A stretch of DNA of 64,000 nt from Lantana camara (taxonomy: Eukaryota; Streptophyta; Magnoliopsida; Lamiales; Verbenaceae): contig CM074862.1 in the NCBI GenBank assembly GCA_037501455.1, positions 65,379,501 to 65,443,500 of the forward strand, written 5' to 3'. This document shows, one piece after another, positions 45,161 to 56,198 of the stretch. The position numbers were made by a program, and so were the translations under genes. Within the stretch, counting starts at the first letter, position 1. Each line of letters starts with the position of its first letter. The notes beneath the pieces are model-generated. The model was not told the origin of the DNA, did no database searches, and saw nothing but the letters and a program-made list of their open reading frames with translations.

Positions 45161-48135
45161 TGTAACGCCCTGTGTTTTCACACGTGCAGGTAAGAGTTAC
45201 GTATGCATTTACATTTAATTATATGATTTCATATCTTGTTTTATTAATCGAATTCGTTTCTAATTTGATTTATTTGTTTAAATTTGATATGAATTCCAAT
45301 ATGCGCTATGAATATATGAACGAAATTGTGAGAATGTGAATTTTGTGAATTCGGTGTTAATTGAATGAAATTACGTGTTCGTGTGATTCGTGGACTTGAT
45401 TGTAACTTATTTGAATGTTTTGGACTCAATTGGAAATTGGGTTTGGGCTTAATTGCCACTTTTTGAAAGTTTAGGGACCTATTTGTATAATAGGCAACCC
45501 TGAACGGTTTTCCCGATATCTTGAGCTCCGGACCTCGAAATCGAGATCCGTAACCGGCGTTGAACTTGTTTCGATGTTACCTATCCATTAAACTTGACCT
45601 TATATTTTTTCGATACCGTTTGAACCTTCGACAACGAATCTTTCCACTGACCTCGACCTTATAACTTGTTTGAACCGTTTACTAATCGAACCGGACTTGA
45701 ACCGACCCGTATTCTACCCATTTTATCACTAAATATCAGCATTTTCCTTCTCCTTGCTCCCACTTTTGATCGATCATCATCATCTCAAGAGGCCAAGGAA
45801 GAGAGCTCCAAGAAAACCTTGTTTTTGATCAACCAACTTTGAGCTCAAGATTAACCAATCCTCCATCTCTCTCCAAGGTAATAAGTGATTTGTAATCTCC
45901 ATCTTCTCCTCTATATGTTCATCTAAGTGAAGCATGATAGAAGTTGGGGAATTCATGGTTTGAATGAAAGCATGAATTGGGGTTTGATCTTGAACTTGGG
46001 ATTTTAATGGTTTTAAGTGGGAGTTGATGCATGGGATGTGTTTCTTATAACTTCCTCATCATTTCTATATCTTTAAATCTCATGTTGGATATGTATTACA
46101 TGATGTGCCATTGTTGAAGCTTGAAGCTTCCATGAATGAAAGCTTGGTTTTGAGTGATCTTTTGCCAATCTTATGCATGAATTCTTGCATATATGAATGG
46201 ATTGCATGATATATATGAGTTTTGTGGATTAAAAACATGTCTAAGGGTGTTTAAGAGCTTCCTTGTTGCTGCCCCGGTTTTTCAAAGCTTTTCCCTCGAG
46301 AAACAGAGCTTTTGCTCTGTTTTTCTTGGCAAAACGATGAGCTGACACGGCCGTGTCAGCTTTGAACTGAAAATGGACACGGCCGTGTTGGGCTCTCGAC
46401 TTTGAATTTTTCTGATTTTAACCTCGGACACGGCCGTGTCCATTTCCTTTGAAAACTCAACACGGCCGTGTCAAGCTCTCGACTTTGAATTTTTGGATTT
46501 TTAAACCTCGGACACGGCCGTGTCCGTTTCCTTTGAAAACTCAACACGGCCTTGTCATTTGAAATGGCAGCTTTGGGGAACCTCTTTTCTTGCTTATATC
46601 TCGTTTATGGCTCGTATTGGTGGATTATATGTAACATGATTATACTAAAGCTATGTTTTATGATTGATTTATGATATTGATAACCTTATGAATGCAAGTA
46701 TGAAAGTATGAACGATGTGAACGGGAACTAATACGATTTTATCGTGTATTGAACGAGACTTGTTGAATTATGTGTTTAATTGGATTCTATGACATTCATG
46801 AACATATTATTGTATTTTAAGCATTCCTTAACATGTTATTGCATAGCCGAGCGTCTAATGTGGTCATATGGAGTCTCACACTACCTTTGTCACACAGGTG
46901 TTGGTCTAGTGGGTGACGAGGTTGAGCAGTGAGAGCTTTGTCGGGTTCTTTTATCTACCAGGTGGGTTTTTCTTCTATTAGTTAAGAATATGACCCCAAA
47001 CACCTAATGTGCAAGATTTTGGCCAAAACCCTATATAGGTATTTATACCAAGTTTCTAATGAGCAAATGTTTTAAACGAAAGCCTTTTTCTTGAATATCC
47101 TACCAAAATGTTTTGGCGAGTAATGATTAAGTGATCACAATGAATGGGGGCCCGGGACTTAGTGTAGTGGTGAACCGGGGAAGCTTGGGCTGACGGGGAT
47201 CCATTTATACTAGTTCCAACAATTTCGGTAACCTGGATTTCACTAGGAGATTAGTGAATGAAAGGGGACCCGCGCTTTTGGGGATTCATGTACCCCTCTA
47301 GCATTAATGAATGAGGGTTCGGGCCTTGCAAACCCGTTCCCTACCCGGAGGAAAAAGGAGTATATGAATGATCGAATGAATGATCTAATGAATGTGCACG
47401 AAAGAAAGAACGCATGAACGAATGAATGAATGAATGATTAATGAATTACACGAGGTGGTGGTTGGAGATAATGCACGCCCTCTCGCCGGCCACTAATGAC
47501 CTAATGAATGAAATGAATTGTTATAATCATATTCGTTGTATTTTATTTCCCACTTGGGAAAAATGCTTCTAAACCTCGAATATGGATTATAACTTGCATG
47601 TACCTGTTTAAATTCCGCAATATTATGATATTATGCCTCTCTTTTTATACCCACCAGTCTGTCTAAGACTGAACCCGGAGTTGTTTCAGTTGTTTTTGCA
47701 GGAAGGGAAGCTAGGCGGGATACAAGTCTGAGAGAGAGTCTTGCATAGTGTCTAGCCTTTCTTTCATTACACTCATACGCTTAATTTTATTGATACTTTG
47801 GATTTTATTTATGTATGGAGCGTACATGTATATGGTACCTATATGTATCTTACTCGGGCTTAAATATTGGTACATAGAGCGTAAAGCTCAATATATGAAT
47901 TACATGTTGGTACCTAGAGCTTCTAGCTAAATATAATATATGAATGATTGCTTCCGCCTTTATGTTGCTCTGATTGTTGTTTGTTGTTGGGGTTTAAGTT
48001 ATAGGCTAGTCCCGCCTGGCTTAGCGAGTGTGTATGTCTCCGTTCGCTATGATTTGGCACGTGTATGGAAATCCATTTCATATGCGGGTCAGGTCATGGT
48101 GCGGGGGATGTGACGTCTCGCGCTCGGGCGTTACA
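45161..48135 (+). mobile_element. Gypsy solo LTR (2975 bp)
   Basis: Starts TGTAACGCCC and ends GGGCGTTACA. GATTT occurs at 45156-45160 and at 48136-48140, a perfect 5-bp target duplication. It contains a palindrome array (46344-46556), a (GAAT)n stretch (about 47400-47440) and the conserved module at 47140-47520. No internal region or ORF with domain content is present. Confidence 0.92.
46344..46556. repeat. Array of GACACGGCCGTGTC palindromes
   Basis: Six copies at about 46344, 46376, 46427, 46459, 46511 and 46543. From 46376 on they alternate in a ~84-bp higher-order unit with CTCTCGACTTTGAATTTTT and CCTTTGAAAACTCAACACGG between them. The last copy has one change (CCTTGTC). Confidence 0.93.
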
Positions 48136-49240
48136 GATTTTGTGTCTTGAAAATGAATCTCCAATGGGTATTTATAGGTAGGAATTAGGGACCTTAGAGA
48201 AATTTCTAAGAATATGGGAGAAATATGGAGATCTCTAAATCACACAAATGTATGGAATTTTTGTAGGAAATGTGGAAGACTTCAATTCACATATTCAGAC
48301 TTTCTATTTTTTAGAAAGTTGATGTCATGAATGATGTCATAGTGAATAAAAATAAATATAAAATAATGTAAAATTTATTCAAGGGTCGAGAGACGAGAAC
48401 TTGAAGTGGTAAAAATAATGAAAGAATGAGTGAAAAATAAGCTTCGTCATGGTTTTAAATGTGGGACATTTAGGTTTTTCGTTTGAAAGTTATAGACATT
48501 AGAGATGATGAAAAAATCATGATAAATTATATAAACGAAGCTATGATAAGTTTAAAGGTTGGGAAAAATTATCATAGTTGGAGAAAAATTCAAGAAACGT
48601 TTCAAGTATAATTTTGAATATTAAACGAAAGCTAATCGTTTATAATAAAATGATAATTTTTAAAAGGAAAAATATTTATAAAATATGCTACGGCTGGATT
48701 CAAGTTTTGGTAAATGTATGAAAATTCATAAAATAATCTAAGGATTGTTTTGACTATAATATTGAATATAAAAAAGCGAACGAATGAAAAGTTGTTTACG
48801 GTTGGAATAGTAACTAGGGTTTTTTTAGACGGTTTTTGATACTACTAGAGTTAGGAAGGAAACTAGGGTTCACGGAAAATGTTAAAATCCTCAAAATAAT
48901 GTGAGGATTCATTTGGTTATAATATTGGGTAGGAAAAAGTGTTTCGGGGAATAAACTAAAATTTAGGAAAAATCTAGGATTTTAGGGGTATTTTTGGAAT
49001 TTCTAACCTAAAATTGTACGAATAAGTTTTGAAACATAAGAAGGGAATTTAGGTGCTAGAAAGAAATAAATACTGGACTTCTAAGATTCTATGAGAAGGG
49101 TATCGAGATACATGCTCAATAAAGGAAAGAATTTAAATACAAACTTCTTAAATAGAAATATAACATATAGATGCACATAAATCACGTAAGAATGCAATGC
49201 ATGAAGAGAATAAATAGTGATCGATTATAAACGCTTCTGG

Positions 49241-49668
49241 ATCAACCCTTTACTTACCTTTCCCAACTCGGCCCTGACTACGGCTGTTACAAGGACATTG
49301 TTCACGATCTCTTCTACTTGGTGGCATCCTGAAAATCACAAACGAAACAAGTATCGATGCATGGGGTTTAGTACATGTTCATGTGTACAATTAATAAAAA
49401 TAATAACAATTAAGTCCACATAAGGTGCTAATGATGGAAATAAGCACATAGTCCTCTGCTGAACCACCTAGGCGGAATCAACACGACACTTGAGCTCCGA
49501 TTTCACAACCTAGAGCTCTGATACCACTTAAAGTTAAAGCACCCCGGCGGTGGGTACCACATCCCCCACACTAGAGCCCGACACGTATAATGAAATGAAA
49601 AGTTTGCACACGCACCAATCCATAGCGAAAGAGAGACAAACAAAATCTCATCTAAGCTATGCGGTCTA
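49241..49668 (-). mobile_element. Gypsy LTR end, primer site and gag start
   Basis: In minus orientation: an LTR tail (49668-49535) homologous to the 31015-31158 LTR end; a primer-binding site AAGTGGTATCAGAGCTC (49529-49513); a short leader; and an ATG at about 49328 starting MPPSRRDREQCP, a gypsy-type gag N-terminus. The frame ends within about 25 codons, where older LTR-like sequence begins. Most of the element is gone. Confidence 0.6.
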
Positions 49669-50915
49669 GGAATAGTATCCTGAAAGCCGATGTAATAGTC
49701 CGCTTTAGTACTTTTCTTTTGTAAATCACAGATAATCTTTGTATAATACGAATTAAGGCAACACTTCTTTATATACTCTTGTTTGAATGTACGTTTACTT
49801 TAACTGCATGTATAAGAACTCCACTAATCAATATGACTTATAGGACTCAACCATTTAGGACAAGGGGTTCATGAGACGAGCCCTATATCACATAAGTCAT
49901 GATTAGAAATCACTCCAAGCCGATGAGTCCTATAGACAGTGGGAGTGTCAGCCTGACTCGTTCAAGGCTTGCTCGTGTGATCACACCCTTAAGAAGGACC
50001 ACCTTGTTTTCATGGTGTGCAAAGTGTATTGCTGATTCGTGCATAATACATGGGGATGCTTACTCATTCTCAGTAAGTACACTAAGGTGTCCCGTGTGAG
50101 AAGATTCATAAATGGGAAATGAAGTTTCTATATCTGTAAATAGAAACTTCCAGATTAGAAAATATCTCACGAGTCATTGATGTGATTAAGTGATCCTTGG
50201 ACTTTAGATTCCATTGATACTTTATGGGCTAACTCTATATTCTTAGGTATAAGCTTTAAAGGGTGTTGCCTTATACAACTGATTCAAAGCTTAACTTGCA
50301 TCAAGAAGGTATAAGCTGGGGCTGCACAAGTGGCACATGAAAGTATATGAGAATTGATAAAGGACCTTCACTTGCATTAGCAAGTTGATCTCTTATTGTG
50401 TAAGTCATTCATATGCCATCTAGGAGTCCTTGGCTAAGGCAGTGGATCAAGACATCAAGAAATCAGTTTCTTGGATTGAGATCAAATGGATACGAAATGC
50501 ACTGAACTTTAAGAACAAGATTATTAGAGTTCTAATTATTCCCTTACCCTAGATCTTGATTGATAGATGAGATGTAGGAGGATTGTATCTCACATATGTC
50601 AATAACTTAAAGGTTCTGTTGAATCGAGACATTCTAATTCAGGTAGGGGTCAAATACCTGTTGCTAGACTATGGTTGTTTGATCTGTGGACTGATTAATT
50701 AATTAGGGAATTAATTAATTGGGGTCACTGCTAATTGAATTAAGAACCTAGAGGGTCACACACAATAACCCGATCACGTGGGTTAAGGCTTGAATCGATT
50801 AAACGAGTTGATCGAACCATTAAGAGAATGGTGGGACCCACACGTGTGAATCACAACTATGGAACGCGTGGATGACACATGTCCTTAGGGACGCGTGTAG
50901 TCACGTGTATATATT

Positions 50916-51608
50916 TGTTGGAAAATACGAATCAGAAAACAGCGAAATTTAAAAAAATTTCCCAACAAAAGGATCTTGGACTCGCAATGGTGTAACCAAA
51001 TTCGTGGAGATAGAAAACTTACTTTTCTTTTATTCTTTCTTGAAACGTTTCAAGCCACCCAAGAACGCTCTTCTTGCGGCTTGATCCCCTCTCCTTGGTA
51101 AAGCTCGAATCTTCAAACTTCTAACTTGAAGCTCTCTAGAGATAGTCCACCAACTTGATCACAATCTAACTAGTAAGGATGCTAATTCTCTAGTTAGTGT
51201 TTAGGCTTAACCTAGGGTTTATTTTATCTTGGAGAAAGGAAGGTGTTCAACACATGAACCAAAAGAATTGCCAATTAGCTCCTAGAGGAGCTCGAGCTCC
51301 CCTATTTATAAGAGGGGGAGTGCCGAAATTCCTAGTCCTTAATGGGCTAGGATTTTGGTCTCTCTCTCTCTCCTATTACTTGATCATCAAGTAATTTTGA
51401 CTTTGACTTTGAATTCTATTTCAAATCAACTTTCAAGAGAGCTAAAAATATCCAAACTATTTTTAGATAATTTTATACTTTATTTGTTTAAAATAAATAA
51501 CTTATTTTAACTAATTAATTAACTAGATTATTTTTCCTCCAAAATTAGACTTTCTTTTTAATTCAAAAATTAAACCAAAGTCTGTTAAATAATTAACACA
51601 TTTAATTA

Positions 51609-51652
<44 letters not shown>

Positions 51653-52882
51653 TATATATACATATACACGTGTGAGGCACGTGTCCCAAGGACACGTGCT
51701 CCTCACGTGACCCACACGTGTGATTTCACACGTGTGGAACCCTCTAGGTCCGATTAACTCGTTTAATCATTTTCAAGCCTCAACTCATGTAACCAAGTTG
51801 TTGTGTGTGACCCTCTAGGTTCTCAATTCAATTAGCAGTGACCCTAATTAATTAATTCACTAATTAATTAATCAGTCCACAGATTAAACGACCATAGTCT
51901 AGCAACAGGTGTTTAACCCCTAGCTGAATTGGATTGTTCGGATTCGACAGAACCTTTAAGTCATTGATTCATGCGAGATACAATCCTCCTACTTACAATC
52001 TCTCAACCAAGATCTGGGGCAAGGGAATAATCAGAACCCTAATAATCCGGTCTTAAGGTTAAGTGCATTTCATATCCATTTGATCTCAATCCAAGAAACC
52101 CTTTTCTTGATGTCTTGATCTACTGCCTTGGCCAAGGACTCCATATGGCATATGAATGACTTACACAATAAGAGATCACCTTGCAAATGCAAGTGTAGGT
52201 CCTTTCTTAATTCTCATTCACTTTCATGAGTCACTTGTGCAACCCCAGCATAAGCCTTGAATCAGTTGTCTAAGGCGACACCCTTTAAAGCTTATACCTA
52301 AGACTACAGAGTTAACTCATAAAGTGACAAGGAACCTCAAGTCTAAGGATCAATTAATCACATCAATGACTCGTGAGATATTTCCTAATCTGGAAGTTTC
52401 CATTTCCTGAAATAGAAACTTCCTTTCCCATTTAGGAATGTTCTCACACGGGCACCTCAGTGAACTTACTTATTAAAGTAAGCACCCTCATGTATCACGC
52501 ACGTATCAACTATACACTTTGCACCTCCATGAAACAAGGTGGTCCTTCTTAAGGGCGTGATCCCACAAGCAAGCCTTAGAGGAGTCAGGTTGACACTCCC
52601 ACTGTCTGTAGGACTCATCGGCTTTGGAGTATTTTACTAATCATGACTTATGTGATATAGGGCTCGTTTCATGAACCATTTCACCTAAATAGTAGAGTCC
52701 TAAAGTCATCAGGATTAGGGGAGTTCTCATACATGCACAACTAAAGTACACGCATACCAAACAAGAGCATATAAAGAAGTGTTGCCTCAATTCGTTATTT
52801 CATTCAAAGATTGTCTGTGATTACAATAAGGAAAAGCACAAAGCGGATATACAATCGGCTTTCTAGGGCACTATTCCTAACA
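50916..52882 (-). mobile_element. 3' LTR of the second Angela-like element
   Basis: 1967 bp, TGTTGG at the plus-strand left end and CCTAACA at the right. It has a pure (TA)n tract (51613-51650), a CACGTG cluster (about 51667-51735) and a TATA-like TTATAAATAGG on the minus strand (about 51301-51311). Confidence 0.9.
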
Positions 52883-52898
52883 ATCTCCCACTTGCCCA
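52883..52898 (-). other. Polypurine tract
   Basis: ATCTCCCACTTGCCCA on the plus strand, the reverse complement of the tract at 26991-27006 of the sister element. It lies next to the 3' LTR. Confidence 0.8.
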
Positions 52899-52959
52899 TG
52901 AAAGCCATTCTAAAGCTACTCTAAGTCCCATCTTCTGAAGATGACCTTGGAAAGCTTCT

Positions 52960-54125
52960 CGACTACGGGGTTTCACGGGCACATCTTCTCAAGGTTAGTC
53001 TTAGGACACATCTTCTTTGAAAGATATGTTCCTACACTCATAGGAAGGTTCTTAACCTTTGCTGACTCCATATTGAATCTCTTCAATACTTTGTCAATGT
53101 ACATCGACTGTGATAGTCCTATTAACCTTCTAGATCTATCTCTATAGATTTTAATTCCAAGGATATAGGACGCATCACCAAGATCTTTCATCTCGAATTG
53201 GTTCGATAACCATAACTTAGTCACTTTCATGTCATCCTTCGAATTCCCAATAAGAAGGATGTCATCAACATAAAGTACTAAGAATTGCACTGAGGTCTCC
53301 AATTCCTTTCTATACACACAAGACTCATTCGAAATTTCAATGAAGCCAAACGCTTTGACTGATTCATCAAATCGAATGTTCCAATTCCTAGAAGCCTGTT
53401 TCAATCCATAGATTGATCTTTGGAGTTTGCAAACCTTTTGTTCACTCCCACTGAATGTGAAACCTATGGGTTGCTCCATATAAATGTCTTTGTCAATGTC
53501 ACCATTGAGAAAGGCAGTTTTCACATCCATTTGCCATATCTCATAGTCATAATATGCAGCAATGGCAAGCATGATCCGAATAGACTTTTGCATTGCAACT
53601 GGCGAAAAAGTTTCATCAAAGTCCACGCCGGGTCTTTGAGTGAATCCTTTTGCAACCAGTCTTGCTTTGTAGGCTGCAATGCTTCCATCAACTCCAAGCT
53701 TTCTCTTAAAGATCCATTTGCAACCTATGGGTTTGACCCCATCAGGCAAATCTACCAAGGTCCAAACTTGGTTGGAGTTCATGGAGTCCATTTCGGATTT
53801 CATGGCTTCTATCCACTGTTCAGAGTCAGAATCTGAAAGTGCCTCCTCATATGTTAAAGGATCATTATACTTTTGAGAGATTTCATGGAAGAATCCATAC
53901 CATCTCTCCGGCTGTCTAGGAGTGCATTCAAAATGCCTCAGAGGAGGATTTTCGTGTGTATCGAAATTCGTGATTGGTTGTGGTTGATCAGGAGGAGACG
54001 TTTCTTCAGTGGGTGGTGTGGGATCACTTTGTACTTTCCAATTCTATGATCTTGCCTTTCTTTTCTTTAAGGAACGGTTCCTCAAGAAAAATGGCATTTC
54101 TGGAAACAAACACCTTTTGCTCAGA
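52960..54125 (-). pseudogene. Copia RT with RNase H deleted
   Basis: After a frame-disrupted linker (54125-53804) the RT frame (53803-52973) is open. It has VWTLVDLPDGVKPIGCKWIF, DVKTAFLNGDIDKDIYME, KLQRSIYGLKQASRNWNIRF and FLVLYVDDILLIGNSKDDMK. At about 52980 the text jumps from KKMCPKTNLEK to sequence encoding the SREAFQGHLQKMGLR C-terminus. About 630 bp, covering the end of RT and all of RNase H in the sister copy (about 26290-26920), are missing. The YVDD is intact. Confidence 0.88.
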
Positions 54126-54974
54126 TTAATCATAGAAGTAGTATCCTATGGATTCTTTAGGATAACCTACAAAGTAGCATAAGTTAGAACGAGATTCTAA
54201 CTTATCTCCCACTGTCCTCTTCACGTAAGCAGGACAACCCCAAATTCTTAAGTAAGAATAACTAGGGATTTTACCATGCCACATTTCATAGGGCGTTTTA
54301 GGGACTGACTTAGAGGGAACTAGATTCAAAATCTTTGCTGCACTTTCTAGGGCATAACCCCAGAAAGAAGGTGGTAAGTCAGTGAAACTTATCATGGAAC
54401 GAACCATATCAAGTAAGGTTCGATTCCTTCTCTCAGAAACTCCATTAAGCTGAGGAGTTCCCGGAGGAGTCCACTGAGAGATAATCCCATTATCTTTGAG
54501 ATGATTAAGGAATTTTTCACTAAGATACTCGCCTCCTCGATCAGATCGAAGTGCTTTGATCTTGTGACCAGTTTGGTTCTCAACCTCCTTTTGAAATTCT
54601 AAGAATTTCTCAAAAGCTTCAGATTTATACTTCATTAAGTATACATAACCATATCGACTAAAGTCATCGGTAAAGGTTATGAAATACTGATGATTGTTTC
54701 TAGTGCTTACACTAAGCGGTTCACAAACATCAGTATGGATCAAATCCAAAACCTTAGTGGCACGTTCCACAGTTCCTTTAAAAGGAACTTTGGACATTTT
54801 TCCTTTGAGACAGGATTCGTAAGAAGTTAACTCCTTAAGATCATTTTCAGAGAATGATCCTAAAGTGTTTATCGTGCTAATTCTGTTCTTGGAAATGTGT
54901 CCTAATCTAGCATGCCATAAGGGAGCTGAAACTTTGTCATCACTCTTACGCTTCGTTTCCCGTTGTATATTCAC
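54126..54974 (-). pseudogene. Copia integrase
   Basis: Open frame with the zinc part (PLWHARLGHISKNRISTI, YESCLKGKMSKVPFKG) and the core: HTDVCEPLSVSTRNNHQYFI, TDDFSRYGYVYLMKYKSEAF, ALRSDRGGEYLSEKFLNHLK, QLNGVSERRNRTLLDMVRSM. The DDE triad is present. The zinc ligand region has YES where the sister has CES, so one Cys of the HHCC finger is lost. It ends at a stop at 54126 after SIGYYFYD; the sister copy has Gln there. Confidence 0.9.
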
Positions 54975-55256
54975 AATATTGATATTCTAAGTTAGGTAAA
55001 GTCCATTACTTAGAGTACCGATGTGAACGGAAGAGTTGTTCCGTTTGATAAAGTATTTACCATTCTTAATATAAGTTTCATAACCTTCAAAATCTAATAT
55101 TGGAATAGAAATTATATTACGAATAATGCTCGGTACATAAAGGACTTTATTTAAGACTAACTCAAAACTACCTAAATCTAATCTAATTGTGCCTAAAGCT
55201 CGAGCTTCAACATTTGAGCCATCGCCAATCTTCAAGACACATTCTCCTTCTTTGAG
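54975..55256 (-). pseudogene. Copia protease C-terminal part
   Basis: Frame 55235-54987 continues the protease domain after a break at 55257: MKIGDGSNVEARALGTIRLD, GSFELVLNKVLYVPSIIRNI. A TAG at 54987 follows NGLYLT; the next codons match the integrase start, so this is a single nonsense change rather than a frameshift. Confidence 0.85.
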
Positions 55257-56198
55257 TTATTGGACTTCACTTAGCATCTGTACATCATTACAGATATGAG
55301 TTCCACAACCGGTATCAAGTACCCAAGAACTAGAATTAATAGAAAGATTTATTTCAACGAGAAAGATACCTTTCTTTAGAGTAGCCTTGTACTCTGGGCA
55401 GTTTCTCCTCCAATGTCCTGCTTTGCCACAATGAAAGCAAACATCCTCTTTCTGATCACGCTTCTTCTTTTGGGCCTTCCCCTTCGAAATGCCACCAGTG
55501 GGCCTAAGGGGTTTCTTCTTCTTCTTTTGGGCTTTCTTGCCCTTACCTTTAGAAGGCCCAGAAGAGGAAGATGGAGCATTCACCATCAAAACCTTATTAT
55601 CCTTCTTGATCGTGCTTTCAGCAGTCACAAGCTGACTAATCAGCTCAGCTACAGTAGCACCATGATTCATATTGAAGTTAAGGACAAATGGGTTGAATGA
55701 TGGTGGGAGCGAAGCTAGCAACAAATCCACTGAAAGCTCATCTTTCAGTGGCATATCCATGGAAGCAAGTTTCTCAGTAAGGGCGAGAAACTTGAGTCCA
55801 TATTCATGGACACTTGAACCTTCCCTCATTCTCAAGTGGAACAATTCCTTTGAAGTGTTATACCTTGTAACACGTTCATGAGGGCGGTAAAGTTGCTCTA
55901 AGTGGTTGTAAATCTCCCAAGCGAATTCCATGGCCTCATGTTGCCTTTGGAAGTCCGGAGACATGTTAGCCAACATAAGGCAACGGGCTTGGAGATTATC
56001 ATCCTTCCACTTCTGAATCGCATCCCGCTCGGCCCGAGTGGGAGCCTCCCCTTCGGGACTAGGCTCCCCTTCGAAGAGAACATAAGTTCTCTTCTCAGAA
56101 TCTAAAATGATTTTTAGATTCCTCAGCCAATCAGAATAGTTGGGACCAGTCAACTTGTTTGACTCGAGGATCGATACAGTAAGGTTTTTGGTTACCAT
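55257..56198 (-). pseudogene. Copia gag and protease start, nearly intact
   Basis: ATG at 56198 and 313 codons open. Gag core: VSILESNKLTGPNYSDWLRN, AMEFAWEIYNHLEQLYRPHE, RYNTSKELFHLRMREGSSVH, DELSVDLLLASLPPSFNPFV. A Lys-rich stretch precedes the zinc knuckle CFHCGKAGHWRRNC (about 55445-55404), then the protease active site WVLDTGCGTHICNDV. It ends at 55257 by frameshift after MLSEVQ. This copy shows the uninterrupted site of the gypsy insertion seen at 20937. Gag forms the particle and binds RNA. Confidence 0.92.

Larger units (their letters stand above)
43824..49240 (-). mobile_element. Older gypsy-like LTR, split by a solo LTR
   Basis: Pieces 43824-45160 and 48141-49240. Minus orientation is suggested by a TATA-like CCTATAAATACCC (about 48166-48178 on that strand) and by AT-rich U3-like sequence upstream at 48200-49200. 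No ORF is present. The class is inferred from the neighbouring gypsy PBS and gag start at 49250-49530. Boundaries are uncertain. Confidence 0.4.

Noticed and set aside
45244..45459. Minus-strand Asn/Ser-rich frame in a solo LTR
   Set aside because: Compositional only. The LTR is non-coding and the frame has no homologous counterpart noted.
46344..46556. CRISPR-like appearance (repeats with unique spacers)
   Set aside because: This is a plant LTR flanked by a target duplication. Spacers are irregular or themselves repeated, and there are no cas genes. The same applies to 22438-22639.
51613..51650. (TA)n tract as a functional origin or promoter
   Set aside because: It is a simple microsatellite within the LTR and varies in length between sister LTRs (59117-59167).
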